From Saksenaea vasiformis B4078 (Eukaryota > Mucoromycota > Mucoromycetes > Mucorales > Saksenaeaceae): a DNA stretch of 32,675 nt. The stretch lies in contig JNDT01002317.1 of NCBI GenBank assembly GCA_000697055.1, positions 1 to 32,675 of the forward strand. Reading direction: 5' to 3'. Positions 10,572 to 21,586 of the stretch are shown piece after piece; the stretch's first letter is position 1, and each line of letters begins with the position of its first letter. Under the pieces are notes generated by a model. The model was not told where the DNA came from. It made no database searches and saw nothing but the letters and a program-made list of their open reading frames with translations. The translations under genes were made by a program, and so were the position numbers.

Positions 10572-11029
10572 CTACAGTTTCGTGGGCGCTAATGGTTCAG
10601 CTTTGAATTGGGTAATGTCTATTTCCTCCTCCTTCTCCTTGTCAATCAATCCAACCGTGCAACTGACGCGTAAAAAGTAAGCGATCCTGTATGTAACTAT
10701 AAACAGAATAGGACTTACATGCTATCACCCCGAACGAGGTACAGACCAAGTGGAACAATTTCGGTACCATCCGATGAAAACACGCGTTCTTGACATTTCT
10801 CCAAAATACAATTGGCAGTTTGATCAGTTCCTCTCAGAGTTCCCTAACAATCGATCCTGTCATTAGCTTTCCTCGCTAGATGCACCACTACTGTCTCCGT
10901 GTCTCACCACGAGTACTCGCCCATCGAGAGTAACCACAAGAACAGTTTCTTAAAAGAAGAAATAAATTTAGTTTCCGCGTACACTAGCCCATCTGCCTTA
11001 CGATCGACGTAGGACTGAAGCAAGCTCAT
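10572..11029 (-). CDS. LSM8: U6 snRNA-associated Sm-like protein LSm8, 94 aa
   Basis: LSm8 is the subunit that makes the nuclear LSm2-8 ring, which binds the U6 snRNA 3' end for splicing. Four exons: 11002-11029, 10908-10948, 10719-10843 and 10572-10662, with introns of 53, 64 and 56 bp; phases 1, 0 and 2 all fit. The Sm1 motif is VVTLDGRVLVGTLRGTDQTA (about 14-33). An LSm8-typical stretch follows with CQERVFSSDGTEIVPLGLY, and Sm2 is YLVRGDSICTVGLID. The C-terminus (IDITQFKAEPL) matches the LSm8 pattern around IRAEPL in animals. Length equals the family norm (about 95 aa). The short first exon encodes only 9 complete residues, so automatic callers may miss it. Confidence 0.93.
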
Positions 11030-12089
11030 GGTTCCCACAGAAAGGATGTCTTCCTTCAGGCAGACAAACAGCAGTCTTAACGGCCAAAATTGTCACAAGT
11101 TATGTCACGTGTAATTTATCCGTCGCTTTTCTTTTTGTTTTTTGACATGCCCAATAAGACACGGTCGATGTGTTCGAAGGAGGTCCCGAAGTGATAGGTA
11201 CGGACTTGTGAATTCCAAATCCTATACCCGTAGACTAGCGCTTGTTGCCTATGGATGGCGGATATCCAAACATTTTGCAGGTGGAAAATCGTGCCTCAAT
11301 CTGAACAGCGACAAATCATATCATTTTTAGACGTCCAAGCACCGCCTGATGTCCCAAAGAAGAGCGATGAATTGAAATGACCGTTGCTATCGAATAATGT
11401 AAACGCACCGAAAAAGGACAGTCTATTTGATTTAGAAAGTCTTCCAAGAGAGAGATGACACGCGGATACGCAAAGTTCGCATAACCTATGCAACATTTTC
11501 CCAGAAATTCGCCTCGATATGGAAGCGTATAACTCCATAGTACCAATGTTTTTATCAGGTATCGCCTATTTTTCTGGCAATCGTTACCTGCGTTCATTTC
11601 CCGCAAAGTTGAATTATCGACTGTTCTTTGCCCTACAGAATATGCTTTCGATAGTTGGATGAAACAAAGAAATGCAAGTGTTCTACTATTCGGCAACAAT
11701 CCAGGTATCTCTACAAGTTAGAAGAAACTAAGTTGAACGCTCCATAAAGAGCGTTTGTAGCTAGTCGATAAAGTCCTTTTGTTTGGTCGGTCTCCTCTTG
11801 CCTAATAGTTTCGGAATGACTACTCGACAGTCCGATGGAATGAGACAATGCAAACATTCCATTATTCAGCAACCATTGAAAGCTGCTTTCAAGACAAACG
11901 AAATGAGGCTTAAGACCCATAAACGCTCTCCAGCCCTGTGTCAAAGCAGAACACCTTTGGGAAACAGTAATAGAATTTGAGTCACACGCCTGGAATCCCA
12001 GCAGTGCGATAGGAGTTTAAGAGCAAATCTTTTGTGGCTCAAAAAAGTCCTCACAGCGCTTTCATTACCGACAACCAAATAAGAAAAAG
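11030..12089. other. Divergent intergenic region between LSM8 and TFA1
   Basis: This 1.06-kb region should contain both promoters. Open frames on the minus strand (11316-11699, 11711-11944) lack recognisable domains. Around 11640-11700 and 11829-11885 there is a weak direct similarity, with shared words such as GATGAAAC/GAATGAGAC and CTACTATTCGGCAAC/CCATTATTCAGCAAC. This looks like an old local duplication of non-coding or relic sequence. Confidence 0.4.
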
Positions 12090-13909
12090 ATGGAGGTCCT
12101 TAAAGCCCTTGTGGCCAGAGTAGCGCGAGCATTTTACGATCCTAAATATATCGTTATTCTTGATGAGCTAAACAAGGCGCCACCAAACAGCAATGGGTAC
12201 TGCGCTTCTAAATCTTACTACTCACAACTAACTCGTGCAGAATTCGTGAGGAAGATCTGATCATGACCCTCAAAATGACCCTGCGGGATATCCACAGAAT
12301 TTGTGGAAAGCTGAAAGAGGATAGACTTTTAAAGACGTGCGTGCTTTGTTTCACTCATTGACATGCATGATCTAATTATCAGCCATTGTTATGCAGAAGC
12401 ACTCGAATGGAAGCACGGAAACAGGATCAACGGCCGGTACCAAAAACCTACTACTACCTGGATTATAAAGAATTTGTCGATGTTGTCAAATGGAAAATGT
12501 ACAAAATGCAAACGATTGTTCGGGACAATCTGCGAACCGTAAGTCAGATCATCTCGCGGCAAGGGAAATGTAACCGCAATGTAGGAATCGGAGAACAAAG
12601 GTTACATCTGCCCCAACTGCGAAAAGCAATATACACCATTAGATGTCTTATCGCTTGTGGATCCAGCCGATGGATTATTTCACTGCGAAGTTTGCGAGCA
12701 TGTATTAGAAGAAAATGACAATGCAGAAAACGTCAAAGGCAGTCAACAAGTCCTGACACGGTATGTGGTCTTAAATAGCCCTATACACGTTTCCTTTCCA
12801 ACCAAAGAAATGTAAAAAAGGTTACGGGAACAATCACAGCCCATCATTTCATTGCTGAAACAAACGGACTCATTAGTAATCCCGGCGAGGTAAGCCGAAT
12901 TATAGAGATGCGCTTCAAACTGACCCACACCGCACCTACGTAAGTTACATATTTAAGCCATCTGCTACTGGTACTCGGATTAGCGGAAGAGCCGAAGGTA
13001 AAAAAGGTTGAACTATACATACGGAGGTGTTTACGGTCGTTGTGGTATAGATGACTATGAGTTGGCTGTCGCACAAGATACAGGTGCAGGACAAGGTGAT
13101 ATCATTGTTGATCTTCAGATGGACAATGAAGCAGCGAGACGACAAAAGTTAGCAGAAGCCGAAGAGAAACGACTACAAAATGCGCTTCCAGTGTGGCATC
13201 AGCGAAGTACTGTGTCGGATTCGTTGGCTGGTGCAAGTGATCGTACAAATGATGTCGTGATCGAAAACGAAGACGAAGAACAAATAGAGGAAGTTGGTCC
13301 AGAAGAGATAGATACAGCGCGATTTGATTGTACGTCAGAAAGAAAAAGGAACTAGTCGGTCGATGGTCTAACCCCCTTCTTTTGATAGACTATGACAAGT
13401 ATTACGAATCGCTTAATCAGACTGTCCCAGATGAGGCTCGAGCTTATGAACGAACTGAGGATCTAGAAGATGAGGATGAGGACGAATTCGAAACTGTAAT
13501 GAATGGGGGCGTAAAACGTCCGCATGATGAAATCGAAGAGGAGGATGAAAGGTAACGGGTTTTTGGAAAACCCTACCATCATCTCATATTTTTTCTTTTT
13601 ACAGCCATAAACGAATGAGAAACGACTATGAAGACGGAACTGTAGAAGAATTTGGAGAAGCTGATGAAGATATCCCCCTTGTATCAGGTAAGGTTTAAAA
13701 ATTAGGAATCGTGTTCAGGCTTATTGGTACAGTGAACGGGAGAATGATCCCGCTGAATGAGGCAACCGAAGAAGATCAACACAACATGACCACAGAAGAA
13801 TATAAGGTATGGATGATTCTGCGTTTTTTTTTATGTCCAATACTCACACCATCTCCTCTTTTTTTTTCAGGCCTACTATGAGGCATGGCAAAACTGGCAA
13901 GCCAGTTAA
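12090..13909 (+). CDS. TFA1: General transcription factor IIE, alpha subunit, about 413 aa
   Basis: TFIIE alpha recruits and regulates TFIIH at RNA polymerase II promoters in the nucleus. Exons: 12090-12196, 12241-12336, 12397-12538, 12585-12760, 12821-12889, 12984-12997 (uncertain), 13051-13329, 13389-13551, 13605-13687, 13733-13806 and 13871-13909. The N-terminal winged helix reads YDPKYIVILDELN to RDIHRICGKLKEDRLLKT. A C4 zinc ribbon follows with Cys124, 127, 149 and 152 (CPNC...CEVC). Then come TRLREQSQPIISLLKQTDS, the AQDTGAGQGDIIVDLQ and LPVWHQRSTVS signature, an acidic tail, and the terminal VNGRMIPLNEATEED...EEYKAYYEAW motif shared by fungal TFIIE alpha. Exon 6 is a proposed 14-nt micro-exon; an alternative keeps one intron 12890-13006 and reads on from 13007. 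Convergent with RIM20, 250 bp apart. Confidence 0.93.
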
Positions 13910-13979
13910 GATTGAACAGATCGTGCTGCACAAACGTAGAGTTTGTTCACAAAACCACTCATTAGCATAACATTGAGGA

Positions 13980-13985
13980 AATAAA
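13980..13985 (+). promoter_or_regulatory. Polyadenylation signal AATAAA for TFA1
   Basis: A canonical AATAAA lies 71 bp after the TFA1 stop codon, followed by a GT-rich stretch. This is the expected place for 3'-end formation before the convergent RIM20 gene ends at 14160. Confidence 0.4.
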
Positions 13986-14159
13986 ATGGTGGTGATGCAT
14001 CATCTGTATCTTGTTTTTGTTCCCGGAGGTGCTTCCAAAGCTGAGATCAGCTAAGCATGATTTTCATTGATTGAAAGCCTCGCCATGTTAAGAGATAGTT
14101 TCCTTCATGAATAGGAGTCCTTGATCAGAAGTCTTTTAAGACCCTCTATGCAGATCCAC

Positions 14160-16815
14160 TTACTGTGCTTCTGTTTTTCGACGCTCGCGGTATTCAATAC
14201 AGGTATCTCGGAACGCTACCAGCGCTTTGGCATGCTCTCCATAAAACTTTGTTTCAATGGGAATTAGCGTTATGTTTAGATTAGTGAATCTGATCCAACA
14301 TACCTTGAGTCCTTCCGTTAAGTTCGTTTTGATTTCTTTAAACTTATTATATGCCTGATTTAAGTTCTGCAATGCTTTCTCTCTTTTCGCCGTAGCGGAA
14401 TTATTCTGCCTTGCTGCGACATATTCCTGCTGTAGTTCTCTCATCTCCCGTAATACTTGTGTTTGACGTTCGTCTTGGTGGTCAATCTTCATCAAGAATT
14501 CGTCGTATTTGCGCAATTCTTCCACAAACAGTTCTTCAAATTGTGCAGGATCTATTTTGACGATAGGAGACTTGGCGGTAAGCTGTGCCGCCTTTTTCAA
14601 TAATGCAGGTGAAATGTCGTCCGCATTGGATGCTCTCTTGGCACGATCAGCAATAGCTCTTCTTTCCGAAAGATGTTCTTGCATCTCTTCAATCAAGCGT
14701 TTCAATCGAGAAATAGCATCGGATCCATCCGTACCGTCGACGGATACGTAAGCTCCAGGAACAGAACTTTCAAGTTCATCCTCAGGCAGCGTCAGGACAT
14801 CAATGATTTTTACCCACGTATCCAATTTTCCACGAACAATTTGATCTGCTTTCTGCGCAGATGTCAGTGTCGTTCGATGCTTTTGTCCTTGCGTCACCAG
14901 TTGGCCTGTCAGCATGTGGGATTGAGGCCGACCCCACCCTAAATAGGACGTCAATGTTAGTAAATCGTAGGTTATGCTTACGTTCTTTGAACTGTGATCT
15001 GTGTCGTTCGTCCTCTTCATGTTCCTCATCCAGTGCATTGAAAGCATCATCCAAAATTTCCATATTTCTCTCTGACGCCTGCCGAACCTTCTCCCAGTGG
15101 TCGAACAAACTTTGGGATCCTCCATCGCTTCGGATTTCTGCAGCCTGTCGCAGGAGTGGTCCAGGAAGGCCCATTGTCTGTTCAGCCGCTGCTAATGTTG
15201 CATGTAGGTTAAGCGACTGTATCGTGCTATATTAGCAGGACTAGAATATAAGTACTTGAAGCAACAAAGCAGCCATTCCTTCAACTTCACCTGTAATAAA
15301 CTTCTGTCAGTTCTTCTAACCGTCCAATGATATCTTCCTTTATCACGCGCTCTTTTCTATCCACATAGACGCTGGCTGCTTGATGGACTGCAAATGGCAC
15401 TAGCTTTTGGAACAACGGCAGTCCGAGAACAGTGTGTGGTACCATTCCAGTTCGCTGGTTGCTTAGCATCAAGGACACCGGATCCGACACTTCACCAGGT
15501 GCTACAGGTTTGACCATTTCAATTTTTTGAATCACAGGTAACGCTGACGAGGAGGGTACAACTTCAAGGTAAATCATGTCATTGTCTTTCTCTGCACGTG
15601 CAAGGTTCGTATGGATGATCTTCTGCAATGATTTTAAATCGTTGACGACAGCGGTACTCACACCAGGTGTGCCGGCAAAATAGGATTTTAACATATCGAA
15701 AGCGCGTCTAACATGGCTATTTGCGAGCTGTAACCGCGCAACCTCTTCGCCATACTTATTTTGTGAAATGCATTCGCAAGATTTACGAAATTGGGCCGCT
15801 GCATTAAAATGCAGTGCTTTCACTTGCATGTGCGTCAGCCAGTGTTTTGGAAAAACATTTTGTATCGACGAGTTTGAAGCCAGTTCGAATGCAACGTCGT
15901 AATACTCGGAAATCTTGCTAGCCAATCGTGCTATGGTTCCATCCTTCATCTGATCCATCGCAGCCTTTTGCCAGACACATTCTTGTGCCTGAGCTAGCAT
16001 GAAATTGATGAGTGTGTCTAATGCGTGGCTCGACATATCCGCTGTTGGTGCTATCCGCATCTCGGGAATAACGACATGTTGAAGATGTTTGAAGCATCCA
16101 GCAGCGTTCTTCAAGAAAATGATTTAGTTCAGCAAAAGGATTTTTACGAGGCGATCTTATGTGGACTGCAAACCTGAAAATAGCCACATGCTTTTTTGAC
16201 GCCCTCTGTGGTCAGGCGGTTCTCTGAATTACCTAGTTGGCTGTACATGGCTCCGATAGCGTACAAGACGCACGCCTTTTCGTAGTTCATGTTTCGGTGA
16301 GACACTAGAAAGTCAGAAAAACGACTCAATCCAAAACGTTCGAGTTTTCTGTAGAGGTTAGTATTTATTACCTGGTTTGCTTCCAGGAGCAGAAAACGCC
16401 AAATACCATGGAAATTCGATGCCGACCTGTGTAATAGAGATTAACTCTCGGTCTCTATCCGAAAGGAACATACATCGATTGGGAATTTGGATCCGATGAA
16501 CACCAACTGAGCATAATACCTATAGGAACGAGCAGTTGGTACAGGACTCCAACGTTTTATCTGGACATGCGTTTACTTTATAAGTCTATTGAGTGCCTTT
16601 TCATTTGCTTCCATATAAATGCAATCATTGCGCAATTCATCCAGAACGCGAAAATCGTCTGTGTATAAATCGGGGTGCTCAGCATAACCATTAGAGATGT
16701 ATTCTCGTAGGTACGGCGTCCAAGTAACTCGCTCTGTGCTCTTCACATGGGCCGCCAACATGTTGGTCTCCGACTGTTTGGCGTTAACAGGCGACGAACT
16801 TAATAAATTCGACAT
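14160..16815 (-). CDS. RIM20: pH-response regulator PalA/Rim20 (BRO1-domain protein), 751 aa
   Basis: PalA/Rim20 is the BRO1-domain scaffold of the fungal ambient-pH pathway; it binds ESCRT-III (Snf7/Vps32) and YPxL motifs of PacC/Rim101 so that the factor is cleaved. Eight exons: 16577-16815, 16474-16519, 16372-16426, 16174-16304, 15291-16108, 14982-15226, 14304-14938 and 14160-14246; all phases fit. The BRO1 domain covers about residues 20-385 ([69 protein letters not shown]). A coiled V domain (about 395-745) follows with [14 protein letters not shown] and [12 protein letters not shown]. There is no long proline-rich tail, which fits PalA/Rim20 better than Bro1/ALIX. Start chosen at 16815; Met at 16761 just before KSTERVTW is a good alternative. 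Confidence 0.93.
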
Positions 16816-18090
16816 GGTTGAGACAAATGACAAGACACAAAGGATGGACCTTTTGCACAGGCGTTAAGCTACTCGATAGGGCCGCGGAGCCTGACCTCAC
16901 TTCTCTTATCGGAGTCATTTTTATTGGCAGATCCCACAATGGCCGAGAGAATTCCTTTAATCGCACCACATTTGCCTGGATCACTAGGAATTAGCCTTTT
17001 CCTGCAAATGGCACACCTGTTCCCGCAAGCATGCTTATTCTTTTAATTTCAAAATCAAAAAAGTTCATTTTTTATGGCGCACCCATTGATAAAGTCGTCC
17101 TATAATGCTCCTATCATGAGCTAAGAACGAGTTACTGACACCCACACAGCTCTTATCATTGAGAGGATGCATTTGAAGACTTGGCTTTGGCACTTTTAAC
17201 TACCCATTGTGAAATGGGATTAAGAGGGTGAGTATGCTGCGGATGGGGAAGGGGTGTCTGTAAATGGTTATCTTTGGGTTAAATGGGTGATTTCATAGTG
17301 ACACCTTTCTTCCCATCTGTAGTTCCTGGTCGTTTTATTTTTTAACCAGTTTTTCGGACGTTGTTTTTAAGCATGGAGTTCATACCATGTGCCATCCCGG
17401 ATGGAATGCGTAAGGATTACACTAAGGTAAATGAAATAACGGACTATGCTCCTCTAATAACTATCGCGCATATGGGGTGTCGAGCTTCACACAAGTAAAT
17501 TTATACTGTTTCTCATAAATGATATATTTAACAATGCATATTCTATTTTCTTTAAGCACAAACTCTATTTCTGCATGGAGGCAGGATTCATTCACAGTAG
17601 CAAACATTGACATTCAATAAGAGGTTCAACAAACAGCTAACTATCCCTATTCAAAGTGAAACGCTAGACAGGACATGTCATGAATTACTGTTGTTGTACA
17701 GAGGGTGAAAATAAACAATGGTGTTACGGATTGGTAGAATATGCATGCGGAAAAGCCCATAGGCAATATGCTGTTCTATTCTAGAGGACAGCAACCCACA
17801 GCTCCGCACAATGCGTCGCTCTAAATAGGATCCCACCTGCCTTGCATTTTGCAACGTCAAAAAATGTCATTTGCTGCATTGGTTGATCGATAGACGTCGA
17901 ATGCAAGTGAAAAAAAAAAAAAAAACGGTAATTGACCTCAGTCAAGAAGTCATGAAATGAAAACCTTTTTGCTGATAAAGCAACCGATCTGCCATCATTT
18001 GGTTGAAGTCAGAGAGTGACTTGTTCCACAAGTTAGTAGGCTTTAATTTGTCAACGCGTTTTACGGAGATTTTCCTCCGTCGGTTAACAA
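16816..18090. other. Divergent intergenic region between RIM20 and CDC26-like gene
   Basis: No gene is recognised in 1.27 kb. A minus-strand open frame at 16784-16984 overlaps the RIM20 5' end and is treated as leader sequence or chance. The region contains a 16-bp poly-A run near 17911-17926. I saw no tRNA or other RNA gene signature. Confidence 0.4.
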
Positions 18091-18369
18091 ATGATACGTC
18101 GACCACCGTCCATTATTTCATTACAAAAGAGCGATGTCAGCGAATTCGATGATCTGAAATTGGCACTTGATGCCGAAACGCGGACAAAGGAAGAAGAGCG
18201 AACAAAACAACTATCAGATGTTCCGAAAGCAGAAACGACCAACAATAGCAACGTCCAGCAGGCTGACGTTGCAGAGCCATCAGCAACCAGGAAACGCCGG
18301 AAGGTTCATGGTCATCGAATGACAACTCGGCAACGACTCGGCATCGATGAATTACCCAGTGAAAAGTAG
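18091..18369 (+). CDS. CDC26: Anaphase-promoting complex subunit CDC26-like, 92 aa
   Basis: CDC26 (Hcn1 in fission yeast) is a small subunit that stabilises the TPR subunit Cdc16/Apc6 of the APC/C ubiquitin ligase. The single-exon frame starts MIRRPPSIISLQKSDVSEFD, matching the family N-terminal signature (Met-Leu/Ile-Arg-Arg-x-Pro-Thr/Ser, then a hydrophobic residue and an acidic Asp-Val-x-Glu/Asp-Tyr/Phe stretch); this N-terminus is the part that threads into Cdc16. An acidic, charged middle follows, then a basic KRRKVHGHR segment and QRLGIDELPSEK, comparable to the RxxRIGI end of Hcn1. Length 92 aa is normal (80-100). The weak point is that only about 20 residues are diagnostic. Confidence 0.75.
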   Translation: MIRRPPSIISLQKSDVSEFDDLKLALDAETRTKEEERTKQLSDVPKAETTNNSNVQQADVAEPSATRKRRKVHGHRMTTRQRLGIDELPSEK

Positions 18370-19178
18370 ATGACCGTCATTCAGCGAAAAAAAAACGATA
18401 TCAAAAAAAAAGTCACCCCTTCTACACATAAGCGAAAGGAAGAAAGAGAAAAAAAAAATACACTACCAAGTATAAAGTCCTATCTATTTTGTTCACGTTT
18501 ATTGGCCTGAATGTCTGCTTGCATTTTAAGCGGTGTTACGAAGCAGCAGCGTTTGGCCGCAGTGACAAAGGTCAGTGCGCCAAGGCCAGATTTACTACTA
18601 CTACTACTACTACTACGACAATGGCATGTCAATGTATGTTGTTTCACTACGTATGCCAAAATATAAATAAGTTCGACGTATGCCTGTTCTCGGAAATCTC
18701 GGTTCTTTGGGTCTGTCTTTGGATAATAATAGACGATTCTTATGCGACACAGCGTAGTGGATGGGGGCATGACACCAATCGTTTTTCTCAACCCTATTTT
18801 ATTTTGAGTGATAGCGATGTCATGGATGCACGTCCTTGTACTATTCATAGCGACTTGCAGAGGAAAAGATATGAATAGTTTCTAGATTGTCTCTTCGTTT
18901 GTTCCGTATGGATCTCGGGATTGGGACGGTGTGAGATGATGGCACAGCTCTGTCTTTCCTTACTTATGACTTGGGTCCTTATGCCACGTTTGCTTTGTCA
19001 GTTTTGATTGCAACCATGAGACAACACGGGCTCAAGACCGGTCCTTGATCTTTTTCTTTCTCGTTATTATTACCATTATTTATGCATACTACGCCTCATA
19101 ACACCAGGCTGCGTGCGTAAGTGTAATGTCTATTCTTTTCCTTCTTTTTCATCTTACTTTATAGTAAAAAAAGCAACA
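18370..19178. other. Intergenic region upstream of the kelch gene
   Basis: No gene is called. A + strand open frame at 18489-18878 is driven by the (TAC)8 microsatellite at 18593-18616, which reads as poly-Thr, and has no recognisable domain. Poly-A runs at 18387-18412 and 18450-18459 probably belong to the 3' flank of the CDC26-like gene. Confidence 0.4.
18593..18616 (+). repeat. (TAC)8 microsatellite
   Basis: Eight perfect TAC units lie in intergenic DNA. The same trinucleotide expands again inside an intron of the esterase gene at 28861-28884 (there in ACT register). Confidence 0.9.
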
Positions 19179-21417
19179 ATGACCAAGTGGGCTATCATTC
19201 TTGGGATATGGATCTATGGATGCGCCGCATATAAAGTAGTGGGACGATTTGGACACACTGCTGTATGGATCAATGATAGGTTTGTATGTGGTAACATGTT
19301 AAAAATGTTTGGTTCTCTGTTTTATTGACACACATCCTCCTCCTCCTCCTCCTCCTCCTCCCCCATCTTCTTCTTATTCTTCTTCTTCCTTCGCGTTTAA
19401 AAAAAAACAAAGTATCTACTTCTATGGTGGCAACTCCGCCATTACTTCACTCGACAGTACACCGCGATTGCTTTCGGATCTTGCCATTCTGCCCATTGAT
19501 CAACAATTCTTCCTCACAGACCTGCCATGGAATCCCTCGTCTGGGCCACAAGGTACCATGGGAGGTCCAACCATCTGGTCACAAGTGGCTTTCGCTGGTG
19601 GCGGGGTGAATGCAGGAAATATGATCCTTGTTGGTGGACAGACGCCCTCGCCGGACAACCTTTCGGCAGCGGTGGAAGACACAGCGTACAGTTATGATTG
19701 CTCCTTTGGCAGATGGAATACGTTTAGCCTACCTAATGAAAGCTTCCTTCGTCGCTGGAAAGCAGGCCGCGCGACGACAAGCGATGGAGTCGCTTATGTA
19801 AGCTATCGAGACATGTTGCTTTCTATGTTTTCTTTTTTATTCATGCAAATGGTTTAGATATGGGGAGGGATAAAAATCGATGAGAATGAAACCATTTCAA
19901 CGAATGTCTATCGATTGGATTCTCGCGCACCATCCAATTCGTCTATTCTGGTTTCAGTCCCCTTCTCGCCTCCCATGCGTTACTCCCACGCTCAGACCAT
20001 GATACAGGGTCATATTATAGTTGTCCTTGGCGGTTTCGACAGTGTGACTGGGGAGGCGCTCTCTATGGCGGATGCGTGGACGTTCGATACGTTTACTTCG
20101 AACTGGGCACATGTCACAGCCACCTTGGACAAAGACAACCGACCGTCCAATCGAAGTAGTCATAGTCAAGTGCTTATGGCAGATGGCGTGTCAATTATTA
20201 TGCAAGTTCACCTTCCATAAATGTACAGGGTTACCTAAAGCTTTGTTTTCTTATCTTTTCTATTTTATAGATACGGAGGTTATGATGGGTATCATGTTTA
20301 CAATGATGTAGCGGTACTTGATACACGATCGTGGACCTGGTCAGTGAAGAATACAAATGCTGCCCTACAAGGCCGCGCCGAGGTAAATAGACGAAGCATC
20401 TCCCTTTTTTCTCTTGTATCCATGCCTTATCATTGGAAAATAAGAAAAAAGAATGGAAGGAACGCGGGAAATAACTCGTTATTTTTTCTATAGCATTCAG
20501 GTAATAGTAATATGTACAAGAAAACAATACAACCACGTTTTCCTTACACAAAAAAAAGTTAACTCGTATCACAGCAACATTGGTGGGCACGAATATGATC
20601 GTCGCCTTTGGATTTACAGGTAACGCGTAATCAAATCGATTTTCTGTGTGTAACAAAGGGCTGAACGTTTAAGTTAGGCATTTCTACTTCATTTACGGTT
20701 TTATCGGACATTGAGGTGCTGGATATTAGCTCTTGGAGTTGGACATCGACCTATACACCTTCGCCGGCAATTAGCAACACAGATGGGAATGGACCGCAGG
20801 GACCAAGGACAACCACGATTACTGGGACACCGTCCATGGTGATCGTTGCTGGGGCAGTGACAGGAGGCATGGTTGTGCTCGTGTTGCTCGTGGTTGCGCT
20901 CTACGTGTTTAACTACCGTCATCAAACCCAGCCGATGAAGCAAGCAACTGAAAAGCTAGGACCCTCTGTTGCCATAGATGAACCTACAAAGGACTCCGTT
21001 CAATCGGACACTTCCTTACGTGCAGCAGAGAATACAGATGTCCAGTCAGAGCTCCGGTCCTGGCCATCTACTTCGCGTACACATTGGAAGATTGTCCGAC
21101 GTGCGGCTACAACACCGGGAAGATCAAACACACAGTACCATCATCAAGAACATCATCACCACCACCATCATCATCATCACGGTCGGCGTCAACGTTATGG
21201 GGAACTTTATATTAGTAAACCTGACGAATTATCAGATAACAAAGCGACAGTTCGTCGAGCGGCGACAACGACAGCGGCGGCATCTACATCCAAATCACCT
21301 ACTTTGAAACCTGATACAAGTGAAAGTGATGATCAATCCGTATTTGACCGTCAAGAGTTTATCTTACAATCAGACGAAGTATCACCAACAGAGAGAGGAA
21401 GCAACTCTGATATATAG
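19179..21417 (+). CDS. Membrane-anchored kelch-repeat protein, 577 aa
   Basis: Predicted secreted beta-propeller on a single transmembrane anchor, probably at the cell surface or in the secretory pathway; the ligand is unknown. Exons: 19179-19279, 19413-19797, 19858-20201, 20271-20382, 20494-20500 (7 nt), 20575-20619 and 20678-21417. Signal peptide MTKWAIILGIWIYGCAA is followed by about five kelch blades (GRFGHTAVW, SIYFYGGNS, AYIWGG, RYSHAQTM...VVLGGFD, SSHSQVL...IIIYGGYDGYHVYND, HSATLVG). The transmembrane helix is at about 385-409 (MVIVAGAVTGGMVVLVLLVV). A basic cytosolic tail follows with a His-rich run (21147-21180) and a Ser/Asp/Glu-rich end. Intron 3 (20202-20270) must start with GC (GCAAGT) to keep IIIYGGYDG in frame. 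Intron 1 carries (TCC)n. Same strand as the zinc-cluster factor, 169 bp upstream of it. Confidence 0.85.
19335..19361 (+). repeat. (TCC)9 microsatellite inside kelch intron 1
   Basis: Nine TCC units followed by TTC repeats (to about 19391) lie between donor 19280 and acceptor 19412, so the repeat forms the pyrimidine tract of this 133-bp intron. It is longer than most introns here, which suggests growth by repeat expansion. Confidence 0.85.
20202..20270 (+). other. GC-AG intron in the kelch gene
   Basis: The exon before ends ATT-ATT-AT and the exon after begins A-TAC-GGA-GGT, restoring the kelch motif IIIYGGYDG. The donor is GCAAGT, the classic form of non-canonical GC donors; the acceptor is TATTTTATAG. 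The nearby GT donor (20207) gives a frame that loses the kelch motif and soon stops. Confidence 0.8.
20494..20500 (+). other. 7-nt micro-exon (CATTCAG) in the kelch gene
   Basis: The upstream exon ends in phase 0 at 20382 and the downstream exon at 20575 must be entered in phase 1. The 7 nt between TTTCTATAG and GTAATA fit exactly and supply His-Ser of the kelch consensus HSATLVG. The flanking introns are 111 and 74 bp. Confidence 0.75.
21147..21180 (+). repeat. CAT/CAC repeat encoding a His-rich run
   Basis: Codons CAT and CAC alternate to give about ten consecutive histidines, preceded by further His/Gln, in the cytosolic tail of the kelch protein. The mix of synonymous codons suggests some selection for histidine, or an old imperfect repeat. 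Confidence 0.8.
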
Positions 21418-21586
21418 AAAGAAAATCTTGTGTATAGTGCACGTTTCAAATGGAGTTTCAAATTGGTCTCTTTCCAAGGATGCCGACCCGTTTAATCGAT
21501 TACTTTTTTTTATTGGACGAACTAAAAAAAGAAAAACAAAAATAAAAAAAGAAAAAGGTCCTTTGTGTTGCGATTCTTTTTCTAAC

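Noticed and set aside
16784..16984. Upstream exon for RIM20 starting at 16984 (contains PLWDLPIKMT)
   Set aside because: The IPxK-like word resembles BRO1 N-termini, but joining it needs a 127-bp intron, while the open frame from 16815 or 16761 already leads into KSTERVTW without splicing.
20231..20656. 141-codon minus-strand open frame
   Set aside because: It covers kelch introns and exons in antisense and has no motif; the sense exons carry kelch repeats.
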